Positions 16,485-23,951 of a stretch of 64,000 nt of DNA are shown here, one piece after another. This stretch comes from an uncultured Lachnospiraceae bacterium (lineage in GTDB: Bacteria > Bacillota > Clostridia > Lachnospirales > Lachnospiraceae): the NCBI GenBank assembly GCA_910576535.1, contig CAJTKK010000012.1, positions 1 to 64,000 of the forward strand, written 5' to 3'. The stretch's first letter is position 1. Every line of letters begins with the position of its first letter. Under the pieces are notes generated by a model that had not been told where the DNA came from, ran no database searches, and saw only the letters and a list, made by a program, of their open reading frames with translations. The translations under genes were made by a program, and so were the position numbers.

Positions 16485-17129
16485 CTATTCCCGGATGGAT
16501 GAAAACTCCATCCTGTTTACGATATCCGTCCAAGCTTCTTCGTCAATTTCCTCATTGCCAAAAAGTTTCTTCTTGTCATCTTCTGTAATTCTCCGTATGA
16601 TGCGGCAAGGGTTTCCTGCGGCAACCGACCAGTCAGGGATGTCTTTCGTTACTACGCTGCCCGCCCCAATCACCACGTTATCCCCAATATGGATGCCGGG
16701 GCAGATCACTGTATTCCCGCCGATCCAGACATTATCCCCTATTGTGATTTCTTTTCCATATTCATACGATGAATTCCTGCTGACCGGATGAACCGGATGG
16801 CCAGCCGTATAAATGGCCACGTTAGGAGCCATCTGGCAGTTATCCCCGATTTTTACCTTTGCCACATCTAAAATAGTGCAGTTATAATTAGCAAAAAAAT
16901 TTTTCCCCACCTCAATATGTGTCCCATAATCACAGTAAAAGGGCGGGTTTATCCACGCATCCTCCGATTTCCCAAGCAAATCTTTTACCGCCTTTTTTAT
17001 CCCTTCAAAATCGGAACGATCCATGAAATTCAATTTTTGCAGTTTTCTTCTGCATATTTGCTGTTCCTCAAAAACACTGCCGTCTGAAATGTAAGCCATC
17101 TGTGCATCCCTGCGTTCTTTATTCGTCAT
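16485..17129 (-). CDS. Sugar O-acetyltransferase, maltose/galactoside type
   Basis: This 214-residue enzyme belongs to the left-handed beta-helix acetyltransferases and would move acetyl from acetyl-CoA to a sugar. The N-terminal cap (about 1-60) matches the Maa/LacA family. The hexapeptide repeats run from about 75 to 185, with the catalytic His in YTAGHPVHP and the CoA-side WIGGNTVICPGIHIGDNVVIGAGSVV block. GGAGG precedes the Met of MTNKERR, chosen over an upstream ATG. It is divergent from the AraC-type regulator gene, which suggests that this regulator controls it. In similar bacteria these enzymes are thought to detoxify excess sugars. Confidence 0.92.
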   Translation of the reverse strand: MTNKERRDAQMAYISDGSVFEEQQICRRKLQKLNFMDRSDFEGIKKAVKDLLGKSEDAWINPPFYCDYGTHIEVGKNFFANYNCTILDVAKVKIGDNCQMAPNVAIYTAGHPVHPVSRNSSYEYGKEITIGDNVWIGGNTVICPGIHIGDNVVIGAGSVVTKDIPDWSVAAGNPCRIIRRITEDDKKKLFGNEEIDEEAWTDIVNRMEFSSIRE

Positions 17130-17261
17130 ATCATTTCCTCCTCTCTCAGATTCCTTTCCCCTCTCTTTCCTGTTATAATTATAGTGTCTCAATGGAACAG
17201 TTTCTAACAATATCGTTTCAATTTATTATAATTATCGTACCAAAAAGAAGGAAACAAAAAT

Positions 17262-18158
17262 ATGATAAAACTTGAATTGATGCAGGATCTTTCTGAAATC
17301 GTTAATTACGGGCAAACAGGAATCCCCCTTTCTATCCGCACGGCAAATTTATCCGCCTACCCTGGAAGAAGCGCCCCCTGCCACTGGCATGAGGATATCG
17401 AATGGATTCATATTTTAAAGGGCCGGATGTGTTACTACGTCAACGGACAAAGGCTGGTGTTAAACGAAAAGGATTCCCTTATGGTAAACGCCCGTCAAAT
17501 GCATTATGGAAGTTCTTTTGAACAACAGGACTGCCAGTTTTCCTGCATTCTCTTCCACCCTTCCTTATTTTCCAGCCATCATGCCCTGTTGCGAAGGTAT
17601 GTCTCCCCTGTCTTAGAAGACGGCAGCTTGGAATATCTATATTTTGGCCACGGGCAGCAATTAGGGATGGAAATTTCAAAATTCCTTGCCCAAATTGCTA
17701 AGCTAAAAGAAACGGAAGGATATGAACTGGAAGCTGTTGCCCTCATGCATACACTCTGGGGCAGGCTATGGCAAAGGAATGTTCTTACCCGTCATAGGGA
17801 ACGGCCGGACATGAAGAGAAAGGATGACTTAAAAATCCAAAAGGAAATGGTTTCTTTTCTTTACCAGCATTACAGCGAAAAAATAACCTTAGCCGACATT
17901 GCCGTTTCCGGCAATGTCAGCCGCAGCAAATGCTGCCGGATTTTCCAGCATTTTTTGCAGCAGCCCCCAATTGATTTCCTCAATGCTTACCGGTTAAAAA
18001 TAAGCTGCAGCCTCCTTTCCTGCACCAGCCGGAGCATAACAGACATCGCACTTTCCTGCGGATTTAATCATTTGAGTTATTTTTCCAAATATTTTTATAA
18101 AAGTTATGGCTGCACGCCCCGGGAATACCGTCAAAGAAAAAGCGGAAAAGAAAAATAG
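17262..18158 (+). CDS. AraC-family transcriptional regulator
   Basis: A 298-residue activator-type regulator. The N-terminal 150 residues look like a cupin ligand domain (CHWHEDIEWIHILKGRM, a His-rich cupin signature). The C-terminal 100 residues hold two helix-turn-helix motifs: ITLADIAVSGNVSRSKCCRIF and SITDIALSCGFNHLSYFSKYF, ending in GCTPREYRQ, the classic AraC signature. It is transcribed away from the sugar acetyltransferase gene, from which it is about 130 bases distant; that region contains TATAAT-like boxes on both strands. A sugar-responsive role is a guess from that neighbour. Confidence 0.93.
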   Translation: MIKLELMQDLSEIVNYGQTGIPLSIRTANLSAYPGRSAPCHWHEDIEWIHILKGRMCYYVNGQRLVLNEKDSLMVNARQMHYGSSFEQQDCQFSCILFHPSLFSSHHALLRRYVSPVLEDGSLEYLYFGHGQQLGMEISKFLAQIAKLKETEGYELEAVALMHTLWGRLWQRNVLTRHRERPDMKRKDDLKIQKEMVSFLYQHYSEKITLADIAVSGNVSRSKCCRIFQHFLQQPPIDFLNAYRLKISCSLLSCTSRSITDIALSCGFNHLSYFSKYFYKSYGCTPREYRQRKSGKEK

Positions 18159-18246
18159 TATTTGTATTTTTCCCCAAAAAGGGATAAAATAGCCATACCC
18201 TCAATGGATATGGGAACTCATATATAATGACTTAGGAGTGAAAATA

Positions 18247-19425
18247 ATGATATCGTTACTTGCCAGACTTTTTATTAAAGAGAAAGACAATACTTCTTCC
18301 CCCGCCGTAAGGAAAGCTTATGGAGTTCTTTGCGGCAGCATGGGAATTGCTTTGAACATATTGCTATTTGCCGGAAAATTTCTGGCGGGTTTTTTCAGCA
18401 ATTCTATCGCCATAACTGCAGATGCCTTCAACAACCTTTCCGATGCCGGCTCTTCCTTAATTACCTTGGTAGGTTTTCAGATGGCAGGGCAGAAGCCAGA
18501 CCCCCATCACCCCTTCGGGCATGGGCGGATTGAATATCTGTCCGGGCTTTTTGTTTCCATTGCCATCCTTATCATGGCTTTTGAACTGATCCGCTCCTCC
18601 TTTGATAAAATCCTCCATCCCCAGCCGGTCACTTTCCGCCCCCTCACTATCCTTATTCTGGCTGTTTCCATTGCTGTTAAATTTTATATGGCATATTATA
18701 ATAAAAACATCGGCAAAAAAATAGACAGTGCAGCCATGAAGGCTACCGCTACCGACAGTTTGAGCGATACCCTTGCCACTACGGTAGTTCTGATTGCATC
18801 GCTGACAGCCCATTTTACCGGGCTGAAAATCGACGGTTACTGCGGTATCCTTGTAGGCTTTTTCATTTTCTATGCCGGATACTGCGCCGCAAGGGATACC
18901 ATCAGCCCTTTGCTTGGCCAGGCGCCCGATCCTGCATTCGTCAAGAACGTGGAAACCATTGTCATGAGTTATGAACATATAAAAGGCATTCATGACATGG
19001 TTGTGCATGACTATGGGCCGGGGCGTGTCATGATTTCCCTCCATGCGGAGGTATCCGCAGACGGCAATCTCTTAGTCCTCCATGATATGATTGACAATAT
19101 CGAACACCAGCTCCACGATGAACTTCACTGCGAAGCTGTTATCCATATGGATCCCATCATTACCGACGATGCGCAGACCAACCAGTTAAAACAGAATCTC
19201 GCCGATATATTGCAATCCTCTTACCCGGAAATCTGTTTCCATGACTTCCGGGTAGTAAAAGGACCTACCCACACCAATATTATTTTTGATATTGTAGTGC
19301 CTTTTGCCTACCGGGAAAGCGATGAATCCATCGCGGATTTTCTGAAAAAAGAAATACAGCGCATAGATGAAACCTATTTTGCTGTTATTCAAATCGACAA
19401 AGCTTATGCCGGAAATGCCCTATAA
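18247..19425 (+). CDS. Cation diffusion facilitator metal exporter
   Basis: CDF proteins export divalent metals such as zinc, manganese or iron in exchange for protons. The 392-residue protein has six helices in the first 220 residues. The metal site motifs are DAFNNLSDAGSS in helix 2 and ATATDSLSDTLAT in helix 5, with HPFGHGRIEYLSG in the loop. The C-terminal domain is long, with a first ferredoxin-like cytoplasmic domain and an additional stretch of about 90 residues that looks like a second one. A GTG three codons upstream is too close to AGGAG, so I use the ATG with eight-base spacing. A short stem at the stop codon may end the transcript. Metal specificity cannot be read from sequence. 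Confidence 0.93.
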   Translation: MISLLARLFIKEKDNTSSPAVRKAYGVLCGSMGIALNILLFAGKFLAGFFSNSIAITADAFNNLSDAGSSLITLVGFQMAGQKPDPHHPFGHGRIEYLSGLFVSIAILIMAFELIRSSFDKILHPQPVTFRPLTILILAVSIAVKFYMAYYNKNIGKKIDSAAMKATATDSLSDTLATTVVLIASLTAHFTGLKIDGYCGILVGFFIFYAGYCAARDTISPLLGQAPDPAFVKNVETIVMSYEHIKGIHDMVVHDYGPGRVMISLHAEVSADGNLLVLHDMIDNIEHQLHDELHCEAVIHMDPIITDDAQTNQLKQNLADILQSSYPEICFHDFRVVKGPTHTNIIFDIVVPFAYRESDESIADFLKKEIQRIDETYFAVIQIDKAYAGNAL

Positions 19426-19433
19426 ATTCCGGC
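19408..19433 (+). terminator. Possible weak terminator at the end of the CDF gene
   Basis: GCCGGAA and TTCCGGC form a seven-base-pair stem around the stop codon with a 12-base loop, followed by ATCTTTG. The T-run is poor, so function is uncertain. Confidence 0.3.
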
Positions 19434-19473
19434 ATCTTTGCCACAAACATTCTTTACATAATCAGAATTCCTA

Positions 19474-19502
19474 TTGACATCCTATCATCTATGGTATATA
19501 GT
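19474..19502 (+). promoter_or_regulatory. Strong promoter of the small membrane protein and ybjQ pair
   Basis: TTGACA (19474-19479), 17-base spacer and TATAGT (19497-19502). The perfect inverted repeat at 19505-19530 begins just two bases after the -10, exactly where a repressor would block initiation. Confidence 0.8.
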
Positions 19503-19504
19503 TA

Positions 19505-19530
19505 TATTGTATTATTCAATTAATACAATA
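19505..19530. promoter_or_regulatory. Perfect 10-bp inverted repeat at the transcription start (operator)
   Basis: TATTGTATTA and TAATACAATA flank TTCAAT. Its position over +1 to about +20 and its perfect symmetry point to a repressor-binding site. The AT-rich TGTATTA half-site is typical of small GntR or MarR proteins, but no such gene is adjacent. Confidence 0.65.
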
Positions 19531-19560
19531 ATACTTTTAACATAGCAAGGAGGCGTTACT

Positions 19561-19788
19561 ATGAACTCTCACGGCAAAAAAATGATTGCACCTGTTATAA
19601 TTGGCATCCTCTTATTCCTTTATTATGCGGGTATCTGCGTTCTTTTCCTGTGTGTTCCCGTCCCTCCCGCGCTAAAGCTTCTGCTGGGGCTTATCCCGCT
19701 TCTCTTAGCCGGGGTAAGTATTTATGTTATGGCAGAACGGATTAAAGAAATAAGGAGTGGTGAAGAAGATGATCTTAGTCAATACTGA
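19561..19788 (+). CDS. Small two-helix membrane protein
   Basis: I do not recognise this 75-residue protein. It has two hydrophobic helices (about 8-32 and 37-58) separated by a Pro-containing turn (VPVPPALK), then a charged cytoplasmic tail (MAERIKEIRSGEEDD). AAGGAGG stands nine bases before the ATG. It overlaps the following YbjQ-family gene by about 20 bases, so the two are made together. The pair is controlled by the promoter and inverted repeat just upstream. A role in the envelope is all that can be inferred. Confidence 0.8.
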   Translation: MNSHGKKMIAPVIIGILLFLYYAGICVLFLCVPVPPALKLLLGLIPLLLAGVSIYVMAERIKEIRSGEEDDLSQY

Positions 19789-20080
19789 TTACATTACAGG
19801 AAAAAACTTGGAAATGCTGGGGCTTGTCAAAGGAAGCACCATACAGTCCAAAAATATCGGAAAGGATATCACACAGGGATTTAAAACGCTTGTAGGCGGG
19901 GAATTAGGCGCCTATACGGAAATGATGAACGATGCCCGCGCCCTGGCTACCAAAAGAATGGTTGGCGAAGCAGAAGCTTTGGGGGCAGATGCTGTTATCA
20001 ATATCCGCTACGCTTCTTCCGCCGTTATGCAGGGAGCCGCAGAAGTTATGGCTTACGGCACCGCCGTTAAATTTGTTTAA
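19769..20080 (+). CDS. YbjQ/UPF0145 family protein
   Basis: This 103-residue soluble protein belongs to the UPF0145 (YbjQ) family, annotated as a putative heavy-metal-binding domain, though the function is not established. Visible hallmarks are the opening ILVNTDYITGKN, the middle VGGELGAYTEMMNDAR, and ALGADAVINIRY followed by a Gly/Ala-rich end VMAYGTAVKFV. The family forms ring-shaped pentamers. The ATG before ILVN is chosen over two GTG codons because it matches the family N terminus. The gene overlaps the small membrane protein upstream; a stem-loop follows about 115 bases downstream. Confidence 0.88.
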   Translation: MILVNTDYITGKNLEMLGLVKGSTIQSKNIGKDITQGFKTLVGGELGAYTEMMNDARALATKRMVGEAEALGADAVINIRYASSAVMQGAAEVMAYGTAVKFV

Positions 20081-20126
20081 GTAAAAACCGCGCGAAGCGG
20101 ATAGGAACATAAGTATCCACGCATTC

Positions 20127-20154
20127 CCGCGCCTAAGAATTCTTAGCAGCGCGG
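20127..20154. repeat. Strong compound hairpin
   Basis: CCGCGC and GCGCGG enclose the perfect palindrome CTAAGAATTCTTAG with two unpaired bases. It gives a stem of about 12 pairs that is stable in DNA or RNA. It is not followed by a T-run. It belongs to a stretch (20085-20270) with at least four hairpins. Confidence 0.6.
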
Positions 20155-20196
20155 CTTTGCCCTTCCTGAAGAGGCTTCGGTTCTTCGCCAATTTAT

Positions 20197-20218
20197 GCCC
20201 TTTGGACGAAGGGCTTTT
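20197..20218 (+). terminator. Terminator after the ybjQ gene
   Basis: GCCCTT and AAGGGC form a short stem with a six-base loop, followed by TTTT. It fits the end of the plus-strand operon. Confidence 0.6.
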
Positions 20219-20220
20219 CT

Positions 20221-20267
20221 ATAAAAACACAAAAAGATGTTTTCCGGTAATAAGGAAAACATCTTTT
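20221..20267 (-). terminator. Terminator of tRNA-Thr, possibly bidirectional
   Basis: A perfect 14-base-pair stem (AAAAGATGTTTTCC with GGAAAACATCTTTT, eight-base loop) is followed on the minus strand by TTTTTGTGTTTTTAT. It lies about 25 bases after the tRNA 3' end. The A-rich arm also makes it able to stop plus-strand transcripts. Confidence 0.85.
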
Positions 20268-20291
20268 CTTATGGCTTGTACTATGCCATCC

Positions 20292-20364
<73 letters not shown>

Positions 20365-20378
20365 GTTCAACAAATGCT

Positions 20379-20407
20379 ATTATAATGGGTATTCGCTTTT
20401 TTTGCAA
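20379..20407 (-). promoter_or_regulatory. Promoter of tRNA-Thr
   Basis: The minus strand shows TTGCAA (20402-20407), 17 bases and TATAAT (20379-20384), which starts transcription a few bases before the tRNA. Confidence 0.8.
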
Positions 20408-20430
20408 GAACTAATTTCAAATTTTTTCAT

Positions 20431-21297
20431 TTATTTTTCTTTTAAATGAATATCTATCTGCGGATAAGGAATGGGAATATGAGCTTCATCCAGAGCATAC
20501 TTCACCTTTTCTGTCAACCGCCACTTCCCCTGCCAAAAATCATCGGTGAAAAACCAGCAGCGGATCCCCAGTTGAACAGCATTTTCCCCCAGTTCATCTA
20601 CATAGACAAAATGATCTTCCTTCTTTATGACGGACTCATCTTCCTCCAATACTTTCTGAAGGACTTCCTTAGCCTTACGGATATCCGCATCATAGGATAT
20701 CCCTACTTTAATATCCAGCCTCCTGCTTTCGCAGGCTGTTACATTTGTCAGGCTGGAATTGGCAAGCGCGCCGTTTGGCAGCACAATCACCCGGTTATCC
20801 GGGGTTGACAATTTTGTATAAAACAGTTCAATGGAAATTACAGAACCTTCATTGCCGTTAGTATCTTCTTTAATATAATCGCCTACTTTAAAAGGTTTCA
20901 AAAGGAGAATCAGGACGCCGCCCACAAAATTGGCAAGGCTTCCCTGAATGGCAAGGCCGATGGCTACACCGGCCGAACCAAGCAGAGCCAAGATACTTGC
21001 AGCGTCCAGCCCAAAACCGGACGCTATTGTAATAAATAAAATCACGTATAAAGAAAACTTAAGAAAAGAGTCAATAAACTGTATCACTCCTTGATCCGCA
21101 TTTCCTTTCGCCAAAGACTTCTTTACCAGCCTGCGGATCACCTTAACCACTTGTACCCCAATCAGCAGCACAATAGCAGACAGTACGATTCTTGCCCCCA
21201 AATGCCACGCCTTCTCCGGCAGTTCCTGGAAAAAACTCTCTATCATTCCTATATCATTCTCTTCTGTGGCCGTAAACGGCGCCTCCATCCTGTCCAT
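20431..21297 (-). CDS. Small-conductance mechanosensitive channel, MscS family
   Basis: MscS channels open under membrane tension to release solutes after osmotic downshock. The 288-residue protein has three helices: about 32-58, 78-105 and the pore helix with the family signature SILALLGSAGVAIGLAIQGSLANFVGGVLILL (in two parts, about 105-140). The C-terminal cytoplasmic beta domain has FKVGDYIK, the VIVLPNGALANS motif and the portal region. Length is typical for the short group. GAGG precedes the ATG. It is followed upstream by glgB, only 20 bases away, so the pair may be co-transcribed though unrelated in function. Confidence 0.95.
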   Translation of the reverse strand: MDRMEAPFTATEENDIGMIESFFQELPEKAWHLGARIVLSAIVLLIGVQVVKVIRRLVKKSLAKGNADQGVIQFIDSFLKFSLYVILFITIASGFGLDAASILALLGSAGVAIGLAIQGSLANFVGGVLILLLKPFKVGDYIKEDTNGNEGSVISIELFYTKLSTPDNRVIVLPNGALANSSLTNVTACESRRLDIKVGISYDADIRKAKEVLQKVLEEDESVIKKEDHFVYVDELGENAVQLGIRCWFFTDDFWQGKWRLTEKVKYALDEAHIPIPYPQIDIHLKEK

Positions 21298-21317
21298 GAT
21301 TCAACCTCATATGTTAC

Positions 21318-23918
21318 CTATGATTTCTTTTTCGTCCCGGTATTCTTTTCCTTTTTTACTGTTTTCGGACTCTTTTTTGCAGCCTGTTTTTTCTTTTCTT
21401 CTGTATGCGTTTTTTCTTCCTCTGTCCTTTGCTGCTTCTCTTCGGACTCTTTCTGCTGTTCCATCACTTTCTTTTCTTCTTTTTTTACCAGTTCCACTTC
21501 TTTCCGCATTTGCTCCGCACGTTCTTTTGCTTCTTTAGCCTCCTGCAGGGCGCGCTCAATTTCCGCTTCTTTCTCCAGGCGCTCCCGCTCCAATTGCTCT
21601 ATTTTTTCCTGACGTTCCCGCTCCAGCGCTTCTTCCCGTTCTTTTCTTTCCTTTTCCTCTTTCTTTCTGACAATTTCTTTCTTTTCTTCTTCTGTGTATG
21701 GAATATAGGAAAAAATGCTTAACGACAATGGCGCGCTGCTCACTTGGATAGAGTTTGCCTTACCGTCATATTCTTCTTCCACAGATCCTATTTGCTCTGC
21801 GTTGACCCTGCCTTCCCCGCCAAATTCTTCAGCATCTGTATTCAATATTTCTTTATACTTTCCGGCATAAGGAACGCCTACCGTAAACTCTCTCCATACA
21901 TTGGCGAAGTTAGCTACCGCTACCAGCGTTTCTTCCGGCCGGTCAGCCTTGCGCATAAATACCAGCATACAGTCATTGGATGAAATACAGTTGATCCATT
22001 CAAACCCTTCCCACGAAGTATCGTATTTATAAAGGGCCGGCGATGAAGTATACAACCTATTTAACGCTTTTACAAGATTTTGCACCCCTTTATGGCTGTC
22101 ATAAACAGTAAGACCCCACTCTACTTCCCGCTCTTCATTCCATTCGTCAAATTCCCCTATGTCCTGCCCCATAAACAACAGTTTTTTACCCGGATGCATT
22201 ATCATATATGCATAGGTCAGCCTTAAATTAGCAAATTTTTCTTTGATTTCCCCTGGCATTTTTCCAATAAGAGTCCCTTTCCCATGGACTACTTCATCAT
22301 GGGAAAATACAAGCATAAACTGCTCGCTGTAAGCATATATCATGCTAAATGTCAGCTCATTGTGATGATGCGCCCTAAAATAAGGGTCACAAGCAATATA
22401 GCCAAGATAATCATTCATCCAGCCCATATTCCATTTTATATTAAACCCAAGCCCATTATCTTCCACATCCCCTGTTACTTTAGGCCATGCCGTAGACTCT
22501 TCCGCAATCATCAAAACGCCCTCATTGCGTCTCTTTACAATAGAATTCAAATGTTTTAAGAATTCCACCGCTTCCAAATTTTCATGGCCGCCGTAGAAAT
22601 TCGCCACCCATTCCCCGTCATTTTTCCCATAATCCAGATAAAGCATAGATGCTACCGCGTCCATACGGATCCCGTCCGCATGGTACTGCTCTATCCAATA
22701 AAGGGCATTAGCAATCAGATAATTAGAAACCTGCGGCCTCCCGTAATTATAGATCAATGTCCCCCAGTGAGGATGGCTTCCCTTCCTTGGATCCTGATGT
22801 TCATAAAGGCAGGTGCCGTCGAAGTTAGACAGCCCGAAAGTATCCCTCGGGAAATGAGCCGGAACCCAGTCTAAGATAACCCCAATCCCTGCTTTATGCA
22901 TTTCATTCATAAAAAACATAAAGTCCTCGTTTGTTCCATATCTGGCCGTAGGCGCATAATACCCGATCACCTGATAGCCCCAGGAACCGTCGAAAGGATG
23001 CTCCATTACGGGCATCAGTTCAATATGCGTATACCCCATTTCTTTTACATAATCTATCACAAGAGGAGCCAATTCCCTGTAGTTTAAATACTCTTTGTCC
23101 TCTCCCCTCTTAAATGATCCGAGATAGAGTTCATAAATGCTGACCGGCTTATCACTGCCCTGCCTGTCTTTTCGTCCCTTCACCCATTCCTGATCTTCCC
23201 ACACCACCTTGCCGGAAGCGCCGCCTTCTGTTTTTCCTACGCTTTCCCTGATGACGGAAGCCGTATCCGGGCGAAGCTGCTGTCCAAATGCATAAGGATC
23301 CGCTTTTAAGTATGTCAGCCCTCCTTTTACCTTTATTTCATACTTATAATTCTGGCCGGCTTTTGCATCCGGCACAAAAATCTCAAAAATACCGGAGCTG
23401 CCCAGCCTGCGCATCTGATGGATGCGGCCGTCCCAGCCGTTAAAATCCCCTACCGCGCTCACACGCAGCGCATTCGGCGCCCACACGGCAAAGTACACCC
23501 CCTTTACCCCGTCAATAACCATAGGATGCGCGCCCAGCTTTTCGTAAATTGTATAATGGATCCCGGCAGCAAACCTGTCCATATCGCTTTCGCTAATCTG
23601 GGGCGCAAAATTATAGGCATCTTTTACTTTTTTTAGGCTGCCGTCCTCATACTCCGCAATATATTCATAAGAAAAAGGAATTTTCCCTGGAATCAGTACG
23701 GCGAAATAACCTTCTTCATCCGCCATTTCCATTTCATAACTTTTTTTATCCTTTTTGTTCTGTACCATCACGCTCTTTGCACCCGGCAGATAAGCCTGTA
23801 TCAAAGTATTGCCCCCGCTCATATGCGCGCCCAGTATCCGGTGCGGATTATCCGATTCCGAATAAATGATTTCTTCTATGTCCGGCCAATTCATTAATTT
23901 ATAAAGTTTGTTATTCAT
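21318..23918 (-). CDS. glgB: 1,4-alpha-glucan branching enzyme with charged coiled-coil tail
   Basis: GlgB makes alpha-1,6 branches in glycogen. The 866-residue protein starts with an N1 domain and a CBM48 sugar-binding domain (about 10-220), then the GH13 barrel. Catalytic residues are visible: the nucleophile Asp in DGIRMDAV, the acid Glu in MIAEESTAWP and HDEVVHGK with the third Asp. The all-beta C domain ends near residue 741. Residues 742-866 are unusual: about 125 residues almost wholly Glu, Lys, Arg and Gln with heptad-like spacing, ending in a Lys-rich tail. Branching enzymes normally end without this. No other glycogen gene is near. AAAGG stands seven bases before the ATG. The tail may anchor the enzyme to granules or partners; that is inference. 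Confidence 0.95.
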   Translation of the reverse strand: MNNKLYKLMNWPDIEEIIYSESDNPHRILGAHMSGGNTLIQAYLPGAKSVMVQNKKDKKSYEMEMADEEGYFAVLIPGKIPFSYEYIAEYEDGSLKKVKDAYNFAPQISESDMDRFAAGIHYTIYEKLGAHPMVIDGVKGVYFAVWAPNALRVSAVGDFNGWDGRIHQMRRLGSSGIFEIFVPDAKAGQNYKYEIKVKGGLTYLKADPYAFGQQLRPDTASVIRESVGKTEGGASGKVVWEDQEWVKGRKDRQGSDKPVSIYELYLGSFKRGEDKEYLNYRELAPLVIDYVKEMGYTHIELMPVMEHPFDGSWGYQVIGYYAPTARYGTNEDFMFFMNEMHKAGIGVILDWVPAHFPRDTFGLSNFDGTCLYEHQDPRKGSHPHWGTLIYNYGRPQVSNYLIANALYWIEQYHADGIRMDAVASMLYLDYGKNDGEWVANFYGGHENLEAVEFLKHLNSIVKRRNEGVLMIAEESTAWPKVTGDVEDNGLGFNIKWNMGWMNDYLGYIACDPYFRAHHHNELTFSMIYAYSEQFMLVFSHDEVVHGKGTLIGKMPGEIKEKFANLRLTYAYMIMHPGKKLLFMGQDIGEFDEWNEEREVEWGLTVYDSHKGVQNLVKALNRLYTSSPALYKYDTSWEGFEWINCISSNDCMLVFMRKADRPEETLVAVANFANVWREFTVGVPYAGKYKEILNTDAEEFGGEGRVNAEQIGSVEEEYDGKANSIQVSSAPLSLSIFSYIPYTEEEKKEIVRKKEEKERKEREEALERERQEKIEQLERERLEKEAEIERALQEAKEAKERAEQMRKEVELVKKEEKKVMEQQKESEEKQQRTEEEKTHTEEKKKQAAKKSPKTVKKEKNTGTKKKS

Positions 23919-23951
23919 AGATATACCTTTGCCCTTTCTATCGTCTGTATG

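Noticed and set aside
18159..18246. Metal riboswitch before the CDF gene
   Set aside because: Only 88 bases are available and no yybP-ykoY or NiCo-like structure is visible.
18457..19044. 195-codon minus-strand frame
   Set aside because: Antisense to the cation diffusion facilitator gene; no ribosome binding site and no recognisable protein.
21091..21612. Ser/Phe/Cys-rich plus-strand frames near the glgB tail
   Set aside because: They are the complement of Glu/Lys-rich codons of the GlgB tail; composition alone makes them.
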